A stretch of DNA of 64,000 nt from Moringa oleifera (Eukaryota; Streptophyta; Magnoliopsida; Brassicales; Moringaceae), in the NCBI GenBank assembly GCA_021397835.1, contig JAJFZO010000581.1, forward strand, positions 310,001-374,000, in the 5' to 3' direction. The notes under the pieces are model-generated. The model saw nothing but the letters and a program-made list of their open reading frames with translations, was not told the origin of the DNA and searched no databases. Positions 51,763 through 62,260 of the stretch are shown here, one piece after another. Position numbers and translations under genes: made by a program. Each line of letters starts with the position of its first letter. Within the stretch, counting starts at the first letter, position 1.

Positions 51763-54700
51763 ATGAAGATAGCAGTGGAAGGGTGCATGCATGGAGACCT
51801 CGACAATGTTTATAAGACCATCCGATACATTGAACAGACTCAGAACACTAAAATCGACCTTCTCCTCTGCTGCGGCGATTTCCAGGTGACCTAACACTTT
51901 TCAAAAGCAAATGGGTTTTGTTATGATAAAGGAAGGACTCATTTTTGCATTGTGGAAACAGGCTGTGAGGAACGAGAGAGACATGGACAGCCTAAATGTG
52001 CCAAGGAAATACCGGGCCATGAAGTCGTTCTGGAAGTACTATTCGGGCCAAGAAGTCGCCCCGGTTCCCACCATATTCATAGGAGGGAATCACGAAGCTT
52101 CCAATTATTTGTGGGAATTGTAAGTGAATTCTCAAGTTTTGTTAGCTCTGTTTTGTATTTTAAGAAGAGAAGATACTGCAAATTGCCACTTCGATTTTGA
52201 ACTATTGGATTATGGGTAAGTCTTTAGAATTAGATGTCTGAGGATTCAAGGTGAAGTGGATGACAAAAACTGTGGAATTTGTCCCCACTGGTAGTGTAGG
52301 TCTATTGATGTTTGTTGCCTGCTTTTGTAGGTATTATGGGGGATGGGCAGCACCTAATATATATTTCTTGGGGTTCGCCGGGGTCATCAGGTTTGGTAGG
52401 ATTCGTATTGGTGGACTGTCAGGGATTTACAATCATCGCCACTACCGATTAGGTTGGTTACATTCACTCGCTTCACTTGCTTTCAGTTGATTTTGTTATG
52501 TGGTTTTGCAGGAATCATTTATATTTATATCTATGTGTATAATCATCATTGGTGGATGTTTATTGTATTCTATTCTGTTAGATATCATCTTTTGGGTAAT
52601 GAAACTGCAGAAGTTTGCTATTTCCACTGATAAAACTAGAGCTATTTATGTCTGGCTATTAGCCTTTGGTCTTTCAGCCCATTAGCTTTTCCATGAACAG
52701 GACACTACGAAAGGCCACCTTATAATGAGAGTACTATCAGGTCTATTTATCATGTTCGTGAGTATGATGTCCACAAACTCCTACAAATTGAAGAACCACT
52801 TGATATTTTTCTTTCACACGATTGGCCTCTTGGCATCACTGATTATGGGAACTGGAGGATGCTCGTAAGGCACAAAAAACACTTTGAGAAAGAGGTAACT
52901 ATGATATGTTTAGATGATGCATTGATAGGTAGTGAGCTTCTACATGTGTTTTGCATTTTTGGATAGACTGGATTCAAGCTGCAGATTTTTGCCTGTAAAC
53001 TCCTTTTTTAATTACAAATTAAATTCTGAAAAACAAAAAAGAAAGAAAACAACCCTGTCTCTATTGTCCGTGTTCTCTGCGAGCAAACTAGCATCTTCCT
53101 TCAACTTAGTTGTCTTCTGAAATAAATGATGCATAAAATTTGCAGAGATCCATAGTTGCAAAATTGTTCATGCAGCGGAGTAGATCTTATATGACAAACA
53201 AGCCATCATATGCTGTAAAACCACATTACATTCATTTGTTTATTTGCATTGACCTAGTAGTTAGCTTGTTTGATTTCTTGGTACTTGTTAAGAGTTCATA
53301 TTCTAATTTTGGTAAAATCAAACACTTGTGTGGTGGAAAAACATTCTTAGATTCAGGAAAGAACTCTTGGAAGTGAACCTGCTGCTCAACTGCTGGAAAA
53401 ACTGAAGCCCCCTTATTGGTTTTCAGCTCACCTACACTGCAAATTTGCTGCTCTTGTTCAGCATGGTGAGGGGGGCCCTGTGACAAAATTTCTTGCTCTT
53501 GATAAGTGCCTTCCAGGCCGAAAATTTTTACAGGTATTTCTTGTTGTCTGCATGCCTTTATGCTTGTGTTCATATGAAGCTAATATCATCAATTTTGGCA
53601 TTCACTTATTATAGATTGTTGAAATTGAATCGGGCCCAGGACCTTATGAGATACAGTATGATGAAGAATGGCTGGCAATAACACAGAAATTCAACTCTAT
53701 CTTCCCTTTAACTGTTAGAAATGCAAATTTTGGGTGTGTATATCTCTGCAAAACCCTGTATTTATATTTAGATTTGACAGCACCATATTTGTATGCCATG
53801 TTTTTCCATCTTGTTCTTCTATAAAGTGTAAATAACTCTGTTTCAATTTAATAGAGGTGCAGAACTTGACATCCAAGATTGCCGTCAATGGGTCAGGAAC
53901 AAGATAGAAGTAAGAGGAGCCAAACCTTTTCAATTTGAACAGACAGCTCCATCTTACAATCCTTCTGAACCTGTCTCCAGCAGAAACCATTCTGGTGTGA
54001 TGATGTAATCTTATTATTAATATGGTCATGTTAATTGCAAAGTTTGAATCTTTTAATATGGTCAGTGGAGAAGTCCACATTTAAGATACGTTTAAATAAA
54101 CATTGTGGCTCTCCACCTCTTGATGTTGAGTTGAGACAGAATTGGAACTGTATGGAAGAATAGGTCCTTTGGAATGTGTGGACTTCACAGCAGCACTGGC
54201 AGGCAAGAACCCGTTAGGCTTCTTTAATAAGATTGCAGTATGGGTACCTTCTGGCTTAGCAATCCAAAATATTGATGCCCAAAAATCAGTCCATAGTCAT
54301 TTTGTTCCATGATAGCTAAACCATGGATGTCCAAAATTTATATAGATGAGATATAAAGTCATCGGTTTCCTATTTACAAATTGAATGGTCTTGTGCCTTT
54401 GTGATTTATGAGATTAATTTTTTACAATAAGTAGCATTTACATCAGTACTCCAAGAAATTGGTACAAAGCTTAAGGAGATCTGACTTATTTCTGTTCCTC
54501 TCCCAAATTTTGCAGAAAATCCTAGAAATCCTCAAACAGAGTCTCTGTTGCAATTTCTGGAGCTCCCTTATCTACTTGACAGTGCATCGGAATCAAGGGA
54601 GCTAACTTACAGTCCTGCTTCATTAACTCCAAAAGGTAATTTTTTGCCCATTCTCTGTCCTGCTTCATTAATAGAAGGACCATCTATCAACAAAAAAAAC

Positions 54701-55632
54701 CTGTGTCAATTTTGGTGAAGTTTGCCAGAACATGGCAGCATCTGAAGGATTTAAGGTGTTGTTTTACCTTTTTCCTCGAGCGTTATTATCAATCGCTTGT
54801 GCTGGAACAAAGTAGGTATTACACTGAAATCTCCTTTCAAAATAGGGCTTGAATATGGCTGTGGTATGAATCAGTGAAGTTTTTCCCCCTAGATCTAGGT
54901 TCATGTCTCTCAGCTTGAACGCCATCTTTTTTACTGTTTTTTCTTTGCAGCACAAGCAATTAGTAGCTAATTTTGCATCCATATGGCTTTCTTTCTTGTC
55001 ACAACTGCAGCTTAAATAATGAATATCTTCATACTTTTATAATGGAATCATAATGCTGTGAATTAGTATTTGTGGAACCAGCAGTTTAGAAAGAAATACA
55101 GCAGTCGTTGCAAGATGCCAGAGAATGCCTTTGAAACATATTGTCTGAGTTGTCATTCTTCAACAAGATCCAGATGCCTATTCATGCAGAAGCTGGTTGT
55201 TAATTAATCTTCCAATCAGATGATCAATTTTGGGATTAATAATTCCTTCAGTATCCTGTTTTCAACTACCTATAATTTAAGTTTTGTGCAAACAGTATTT
55301 TCCCAGCCTTGTTCTGTGCTAAATGCTAGGAGGTGCCAACTTCTTTCTTCTCCTCACCCCGTCACCCTTTTTCTCCCCCCCCCCCCCCTATTTCCGTGAA
55401 TCAATTTTGCATGTTTCTATATGTATGTGTGTGTGTGCCATGTTTATGTTCTAGGTTATGATCCCAGGATGTGTTTCTAGTAATCGATGAGTGTCGTACA
55501 TCCTGAATTGATGTAAATGTGATTGTAGGTTCTCTCAATCATGACAACGAAGAAATTCAGCTCGATGATGTGGACGACTTAGAAGAACTTGAAGAGATGG
55601 ATGAGGTGGAAAAGGATAGCAACGAATTGTGA
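51763..55632 (+). CDS. DBR1: Lariat debranching enzyme
   Basis: This is a nuclear metallophosphoesterase that cuts the 2'-5' bond of excised intron lariats so they can be degraded. It is essential in plants and affects small-RNA output. Nine exons, 51763-51885, 51962-52119, 52331-52452, 52701-52894, 53351-53533, 53615-53733, 53855-53994, 54516-54635 and 55529-55632, give 1263 nt, 420 residues, the normal size. Metal-site motifs are in order: GCMHGDLD with the DBR1-typical Cys8 and His10, CCGDF (Asp39), [18 protein letters not shown] and SAHLHCKF. The C-terminus ends in a long acidic stretch ([19 protein letters not shown]), as in orthologues. All key residues are present. In Arabidopsis, as I recall, DBR1 (At4g31770) lies between MGD1 and PER46, both also in this window. 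Confidence 0.96.
55373..55389. repeat. Poly-C tract in DBR1 intron 8
   Basis: A run of about 14-15 C in the last intron. It is a low-complexity tract that may vary in length. Confidence 0.8.
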
Positions 55633-56862
55633 AATCTCCCCATCATTCTGAGTTAGATCATGGACCTCTCTAGTGGCGCTGCAGTTACACGAGGAATTGA
55701 TGGTCTGTAAACCTGCTTGGATACGGCATTAAACTTACCTACTAAAGGTTCCTCTTTTTGTAATGTGAAAGAGCTTCTTTCCCATAGCCTGTTGATCAGA
55801 ACTGGCTTTCAGTTTTGCTGCTACAGTGAGGGCAAGGGAATGAATTTGTAATTGCATGCCTTGACATTGTAGTGACTGATGTATTGTTCATAAACAGATG
55901 CTTCATAGAAATAGAAATATCTTTCAACTTATTTTTCCTTCTTTTAGGCATTGTTACCTTTGTTGTAACTTATGCCATGATTGGGTTTGTGATTTGGATG
56001 TATAATACTGTGGGAGATAATGAATTCCCTAACAATGTTTCATTCAGATGCCTATGCAGTCTCCCTTAGAAACCCATTTCATTTTTGTTTGTTGACTGTC
56101 CTTTGGTATACTTGTATTTATGAGTTTGAGGAAAAAAAAAAAAAGGAAATTACTTATGCTATGTAGAATCTTGAACAATATGAATCACTTGCCAAGGTGT
56201 TTGATCAACCATCAATTAATTGTCTTTGTCTTGGATTGCTGTAAAATGAAAATGCATGTAAACAAGGAAAACAGTGCTTCAGGATTTTGCCTGCTTTGTC
56301 TCGACCTGTCTGTTTCTTCTTTCTTTTTGATCCATCAGAGCTTGAAATCTGCCTGGTTCTCCTCCAGAGAAAATCAAGTACCGTAAAATCAGATGGAGTT
56401 GTTGTCTGGTGGTGATTTGCTATATCAATAATAATAATCTTTTCCTTCCATTTTAATCCCATCTGTCTATTTTACTTTTCGAGTTATGACAAAATTTATC
56501 ACATTTCCTATCGTTTTCCCTCACTTTTTGTTTTACCGTACAAAAGATTTGGGCTGGTAGCAATCAAAAGATCCAATACTATTTTTTCAACTTGTTTATT
56601 GATTTCATCCTTGGAGTGGGCCGAACCCAGCTCCCCAGTCTAACACGTTATAACCTGTCCGCATGCTCAGGAATATAGTTTTGTTAATTCTTTTACCATT
56701 GTGAAGCAGAACGGAAGGAAGCATGATGATCTTTCATTGTGTCTCAATGTCTGAATTTTTGGATACGGGGTGTTTTTAGGTTGGACATGATACTGGGTAT
56801 TTTACATGAAGAGAATAGTTTAAGAATCAGTTATGGAGTAAAGGTCTGGAAGTTACACTTGA
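55633..56862. other. Intergenic: DBR1 3' UTR and PPR gene upstream
   Basis: About 1.2 kb. The DBR1 3' UTR probably ends by 55950. A 12-A run lies near 56133. The open frames at 55872-56462 have no recognisable domain. The PPR promoter is expected above 56863. Confidence 0.55.
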
Positions 56863-58968
56863 ATGAGGCCAGTGAATTCACTCATTGAGAGCTCTGCCTA
56901 TGCTTTTAACAAGGTTTTAACATCCCATTGTAGGGCAATCAAGTTGGGAAACACAGCTGAAGTTTATATTTCGAACAACATCTTAAACTCGTATTCAAAA
57001 TGTGGAGCACCAAGCCTTGCTTACAGGGTGTTTGTCGAGATGCCCCACAGAGACGCTGTTTCTTGGAATACTTTGATCGCTGGCTATGTGAACTGTGGGA
57101 GCTTAGTCCCGGCATGGGAGTTTATAAAATCTATGAGGAGATGTGGGTTTGATGTTGATGGGTATACCTTTGGGAGTATTCTCAAAGGGCTTGCTTGTGC
57201 TTATCGACTTGATCTTGGGCAACAAGTGCATTCCATGATTATTAAGATGGGCTACGAGGAAAATGTGTATGCAGGAAGTGCCCTTTTGGATATGTATGCG
57301 AAATGTGAGAGAGTTGAGGATGCATATGCGGTTTTCCAAGGGATACAGGAACCTAATTCTGTATCATGGAATGCACTCATTGCTGGATTTGCTCAAGTAG
57401 GTGATCGAGTTTCTGCATTTTCATTGTTAGCTTGTATGGTGGGGGAAGGTGTAAAGCCTGACGATGGCTCATATGCTCCACTTCTTCCATTGCTTGACAG
57501 TTCTGAATTTTACAAATCAACAATGCAAGTTCATGGTAATGTTATCAAACAAGGGCTGGAATGTGATAGTACCGTGTTCAATGCCACAATCACTTCATAC
57601 TCAGAATGTGGTTCCCTAGAAGATGCAAAAAGAGTTTTTGATGGTGTAGTTGGCTTTAGGGATTTGGTCACGTGGAACTCCATGCTAGCTGCTTACCTGT
57701 TTCATAGACAAGAACAACTTGCATTTGAGCTTTTCCTTGATATGCAAACTCTTGGAATTGAACCAGACTTATACACTTACACTAGCATCATAAGTGTTTG
57801 CTTTGAGAAGATACATGAAAACCATGGGAAAGCCTTGCATGGATTAGTGATAAAAAGGGGGATAGAACAAATGGCACCAGTCTCAAATGCATTGATGGCA
57901 ATGTATATGAAGTCAATTAATAAATCCATGGAAGATGCACTTAAGATTTTTGAATCCTTGGAGTCAAAAGACCGCGTTTCTTGGAATTCAATTTTGACCG
58001 GTTTCTCCCAAAAGGGGTTTAGCGAAGATGCTGTAAAATTCTTTTGCAATATGAGAACTTCTTTAGTGGAAACTGATCATTATGCCTTCTCAGCAGTCCT
58101 TAGATCATGCTCAGATTTAGCTACCCTTCAATTGGGTCAACAAGTTCATGGACAAGCTATTAAATCAGGCTTTGAGAAAAATGAATTTGTTGCCAGTTCA
58201 TTGATTTTCATGTACTCTAAGTGTGGTATAATTGAATCTGCTCGAAAAGCGTTTGAGGAGACCCCAAAAGATGTCCCAATCACTTGGAATTCAATCATTT
58301 TTGGGTATGCACAACATGGTTCGGGTGATGTTGCTCTTGACCTCTTCTTCCAAATGACTGAAAAAAATGTGAAGCTGGATCATATAACCTTTGTTGCGGT
58401 TCTAACTGCATGCAGCCACATTGGGTTAGTAGAAGAGGGCTGCAACTTTCTGAACTCTATGGAGTCTGACTATGGCATTGCACCACGTATGGAGCATTAT
58501 GCTTGCGCGGTAGACCTCTTAGGGCGTGCTGGCCATTTGCACAAGGCAAAAGCTTTGGTTGAATCAATGCCATTTGAACCCGATGCAATGGTGTGGAAAA
58601 CTCTTTTAGGTGCATGTAGGGTTTGTGGGAACATTGAATTGGCTACCCAGGTGGCTTGCCATTTACTAGAGCTAGAGCCTGAGGAGCATTGTACTTATGT
58701 TCTGCTCTCTACCATGTATGGCCATCTGAAGAGATGGAGCGAGAAAGCTAGTGTAACAAGGCTGATGAGGGAGAGAGGTGTCAAGAAGGTCCCTGGATGG
58801 AGTTGGATAGAGGTTAAGAATAAGGTGCATGCCTTCAATGCTGAAGATCGATCCCATCCTCATTGTGAAGAGATATATCTGAGGCTTGGAGAACTGACAG
58901 AGGAAATAAAGTGGTTAGGTTCTACTGTTTATTGGGATTCTTTGATCTGTGATTGCTGTGGCATGTAG
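56863..58968 (+). CDS. PLS-class pentatricopeptide repeat protein (E type)
   Basis: This is an organellar RNA-binding protein whose class mostly directs C-to-U editing. It is an intronless ORF of 701 residues, like Arabidopsis At3g25970 in length as I recall. Tandem P, L and S motifs run from about residue 30 to 590, with the usual NTLIAGY, WNALIAGFAQ and WNSIIFGYAQHG helices spaced 31-36 residues. The E region is seen in VWKTLLGACRVCGN, ATQVACHLLELEPE and YVLLSTMYG. The segment VKKVPGWSWIEVKNKVHAFNAEDRSHPH is the E+ type boundary. The protein ends within 45 residues after it and lacks a DYW deaminase domain, so a separate deaminase partner would be needed. The first Met is close to the first repeat and no clear transit peptide is visible, so the true start may lie upstream by splicing, or targeting may be atypical. 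Confidence 0.93.
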   Translation: MRPVNSLIESSAYAFNKVLTSHCRAIKLGNTAEVYISNNILNSYSKCGAPSLAYRVFVEMPHRDAVSWNTLIAGYVNCGSLVPAWEFIKSMRRCGFDVDGYTFGSILKGLACAYRLDLGQQVHSMIIKMGYEENVYAGSALLDMYAKCERVEDAYAVFQGIQEPNSVSWNALIAGFAQVGDRVSAFSLLACMVGEGVKPDDGSYAPLLPLLDSSEFYKSTMQVHGNVIKQGLECDSTVFNATITSYSECGSLEDAKRVFDGVVGFRDLVTWNSMLAAYLFHRQEQLAFELFLDMQTLGIEPDLYTYTSIISVCFEKIHENHGKALHGLVIKRGIEQMAPVSNALMAMYMKSINKSMEDALKIFESLESKDRVSWNSILTGFSQKGFSEDAVKFFCNMRTSLVETDHYAFSAVLRSCSDLATLQLGQQVHGQAIKSGFEKNEFVASSLIFMYSKCGIIESARKAFEETPKDVPITWNSIIFGYAQHGSGDVALDLFFQMTEKNVKLDHITFVAVLTACSHIGLVEEGCNFLNSMESDYGIAPRMEHYACAVDLLGRAGHLHKAKALVESMPFEPDAMVWKTLLGACRVCGNIELATQVACHLLELEPEEHCTYVLLSTMYGHLKRWSEKASVTRLMRERGVKKVPGWSWIEVKNKVHAFNAEDRSHPHCEEIYLRLGELTEEIKWLGSTVYWDSLICDCCGM

Positions 58969-58989
58969 TACATTCTCTTGGGCTGTGAA

Positions 58990-59262
58990 CTCTTGTGGAG
59001 ATCTTACGGACGAGGCTATTGACTGTCCATACAAAATGCCACTGGCCTAGTAAGTGCTTTATTTGTACCAGAGAGATGGTGCTTTCTGTTTCACAAATGA
59101 ATGATGCTTTGATCCTATTCTGGTTTTAATCGTTTCTGTCAGTTTCTGGTGGTGATTCTTGAGGTCTTATTGAAATTCTGGTTAGAAGACAGATTGCTAG
59201 GTTGTCTATCCATCTTGCAACTAAATGTAACTACATGTGAAGATTCTGCCAATGATGAGTGA
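58990..59262 (+). pseudogene. Decayed DRP3 exon fragments
   Basis: Bases 58997-59073 resemble exon 10 of the DRP3-type gene, sharing AGATCT-AC-GA-GAG, CAAAATGCCA-TGG-CTA and TGCTTTATTTGTACCAGAG. Bases 59161-59262 resemble exon 11, sharing TTGAA-TT-TGGTTAGAAG-CA-ATTGCT-GGTTG and AATGATGA. The spacer between them stands where the gene's intron 10 would be, so the copy is genomic and not a retrocopy. Reading frame is lost by stops and indels. It lies just past the PPR stop codon. Confidence 0.8.
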
Positions 59263-60607
59263 GACATTCTTTCTGTGATGTGGCTGATGTGGACAAACTG
59301 GTAGAAAAGGATCAGGGTGGAAAGAAAGAACAAAGATGTCTGGAGCTTGCATGTTGCTCTTTCTCCCTCTCCTCATTTTGACTAGGATGAATTCTTACAT
59401 CATTGTAAGATGAATTTTTGGTCTCCCTAGTTGCATCGTTGTTACATGACTTATTGATGGTTGGATTGTCAAGGTGGGAGATGATACTGAAATGACCTAT
59501 GGCTTATTCTTGTCTTAGATGGCAAAAATTTTCTTCATCTTAACGATTGATGTGAAACTGTCTTAGTTTGCTGTTACACTGCACCTGAGAGTAGAGAAAA
59601 ATAGAGAAAGAAGAGGAAAGGGGATGGTATGGAAAAGAAGTGCAGGGAAAGAAATTTGAGAACACTGAGGTTTCTTTCCAGATATACAAGACATGATTCC
59701 TTCAAGTTGGAACGCTTGGAGTGGGAAAAGGAAACTGAGATTAGTTTTGATTGTTTTCTTCTCTTTATCTTTTCGTTCCAATTTTCATGTTCTCTACTAA
59801 GTACACAGATTGAAAATTCTAGTAATTTATTTTCTTCTCAATTTTCTATTCTTCTATATTTTGGTCTTCTCACATTTCCATGTTCTCTGCCAAGTCTAGT
59901 CTTACTATAAGGAGAACAAGACCAAGGGTTGCAGTCAAGTGTCTGGGGGGTATAGGGATTAAAATATTGTGCATAAAATGATGCCTCATAGAAGTCTCTG
60001 TAATACTTTCTCCTTTGTTTTCTTCACTGATCCCTTTTCTAATCTTTTGAGTGTTTTTCCTTCTGTAACTCTTTTATGTCATTATGTATGCAAGATGAGA
60101 TCAAGGGCCCTTTGCTTGTTTCTTTTTCTTCCCTTTTGGGCGGCACAATATTATAGAATTCTCCAGCTAACTTACCAACCGTAATGAACAGTGTTATCGG
60201 TATTGCCAGCCAGCTTTGTCAGTGGATGCACCTGCCACAAACACTTGAAACTGCTGAATACAAACTGCATGGGGTTACAAGGAGGTACAGAACTCTGGTC
60301 CTCCTGAATTCTGTATCGGCTTTGAGGAGTAGCAATATATGAAAAAGGGACAGTTAGATGTGGATGCCGCATGCTCCGCTTTCATTGCTGGACGAAGTAG
60401 AAACCATCTTAAATGCTCCCACTGGAAGACTTCACTTGCTATGTAAATTTATGGGTAAAAGCCATCTACCTCCTGACGCCACCTAACAACATAAATGCAG
60501 AGCTTTAATGAGGAGTTTGTGATGAAGTCCACAACATTGCTTAAAATGTCTCAACAGGAAAGACTAGAAGAACATTAGTCAGCTGTGTTAAACCACCAAA
60601 AGCCCTC
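59263..60607. other. Intergenic before the peroxidase gene
   Basis: No gene can be supported. The frames at 59563-59910 and 59969-60184 are low in information. A minus-strand stretch at 60230-60372 has a somewhat protein-like frame ending at a possible donor (see findings). The peroxidase promoter and leader should occupy the last few hundred bases. Confidence 0.5.
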
Positions 60608-62260
60608 ATGGAGACAAGACCATTTTTCTCTTCTCTAAAGCTTAACCTTTGCAACTTTCTAATTCTTGTCTTCTTCTCTCTTGCTCCTTGTTTTTATGCT
60701 GATCTTGCGTTCAACTTCTATGAAAATACGTGCCCTGCTGCTGAATTCATGGTTAGAAATTCAGTTAGATCAGCTTCCTCTGAGGACCCAAGTATCCCTG
60801 GCAAGCTGATTCGCTTGCTTTTCCATGACTGCTTTGTGGAGGTGAGTAAACATAAATTATGATTAACATCCTTAAGAATTTCATTATGAACTCTTTTTGT
60901 TATCTTACTCATATTGGAAGTATACTTAAGTGAGAAATTCATCAATGAGCCGCTCAACATTGGCATAGGTTGTCCGGATAGCATATGTATGTTCTGTCAG
61001 AAATGCTAGAAACTGTTGACTACTTGTTAGGACCCGCACTGAGAATCCTGTTGAATCTCACTAGAGACACGGCCATGCTACATTTGTGAAGACATATGTG
61101 AAATCTAAGAAACATGGTGTCCTGCTTAAAGACTTTCAGGCTTATACTTTTGACAAATCACGAAAACTGGAGACCAGCCTCTCCACCAAGTTTTCCTGTC
61201 CTAATCAGACAACATATGAACTTATGAGTTTTGTCATGTTACAGGGTTGTGATGCCTCTGTACTTCTAGAGGGAAATAGCACAGAGAGAAGTGACCCAGC
61301 AAACAGATCTGTTGGAGGATTTTCAGTGATTGATTCAGCTAAAAGAGTGCTTGAGATCTTCTGTCCAGAAACTGTTTCTTGTGCTGATATTGTTGCTTTG
61401 GCTGCTAGAGATGCTGTTGAAATTGTAAAATCTTCTTCCTCTTCTTTAGTGTTATTTCTCTCCCTCTTATTGCACTCTCTGTTTTGACTCCTGAAGGCTT
61501 GACAACAGGCTGGTGGCCCTGTATTCCAAATCCCAACAGGCAGGAGAGATGGGATGGTATCTGCAGTTGCCAATGTCAGACCTAACATTGTTGATACAAG
61601 TTTTACAATGGATCAGATGATTAACATCTTTTCCTCTAAAGGCTTATCAGTGGATGACATTGTCACACTCTCAGGTACATTGATGCTATAAACATAAATT
61701 ACTTTGATGGTTGAACTTTCACTTTCATGGCAAGGCATAATCTATATGCTTAAGGCCACAAGGCCTCCTTTCTGATCATGGAGCGAGTACTTCAATTATA
61801 AATAACACTTTCATGAACAAGTGGCTTCTGCTTTGGCTTTACAGGAGCCCACACTATAGGATCAGCACATTGTAGTGCATTCAGTGATCGTTTCCGACAC
61901 GACTCAGAAGGGAAGGTCAGGCTGATTGACAAATCCTTAGATATCACGTATGCAAATCAGCTTATGCAGAAGTGCCCAGCAGCTGCAAGCACACCTGACA
62001 CTGTTGATAATGATCCTGAAACATCCCTTGTGTTTGATAATCAATATTACCGAAATCTTTTAGCACACAAAGGGCTCTTTCAAACAGATTCAGTTCTTTT
62101 AGATGATGAAAGAACAAGGAAACTAGTGGAGGATTTTGCAAATGACCAGGACAGTTTCTTTCAGAGCTGGGGACAGTCATTCGTGAAGCTTACTACCATT
62201 GGAGTCAAAACAGGCGAGGAAGGTGAAATTCGAAGATCTTGTACAGAGATTAACGGATGA
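60608..62260 (+). CDS. PER46: Class III peroxidase (peroxidase 46-like)
   Basis: This is a secreted heme peroxidase that oxidises phenolics with H2O2 in the cell wall or apoplast. Four exons, 60608-60841, 61245-61424, 61509-61674 and 61845-62260, give 996 nt, 331 residues. The three-intron layout is the classic one for the family. An N-terminal signal peptide (about 1-31, with LILVFFSLAPCFYA) precedes mature DLAFNFYENTCP. The distal site LIRLLFHDCF has Arg69 and His73. The calcium/disulfide loop GCDASVLL, SCADIVALAARDAV and the proximal heme site LSGAHTIGSAHC (His196) are intact, and it ends GEIRRSCTEING. Relatedness to Arabidopsis PER46 (At4g31760) is supported by position next to DBR1 and MGD1 as recalled, in addition to sequence. 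Substrate cannot be told. Confidence 0.93.

Noticed and set aside
59563..59910. Opposed 70-90-codon frames, considered as a transposon relic
   Set aside because: Low-complexity Phe/Ser/Lys composition, no terminal repeats and no transposase or reverse-transcriptase motif.
61086..61487. 133-codon frame running from peroxidase intron 1 through exon 2
   Set aside because: Only the exon 2 part is peroxidase-like; upstream residues show no similarity and a proper acceptor precedes GGTTGTGATGCC.
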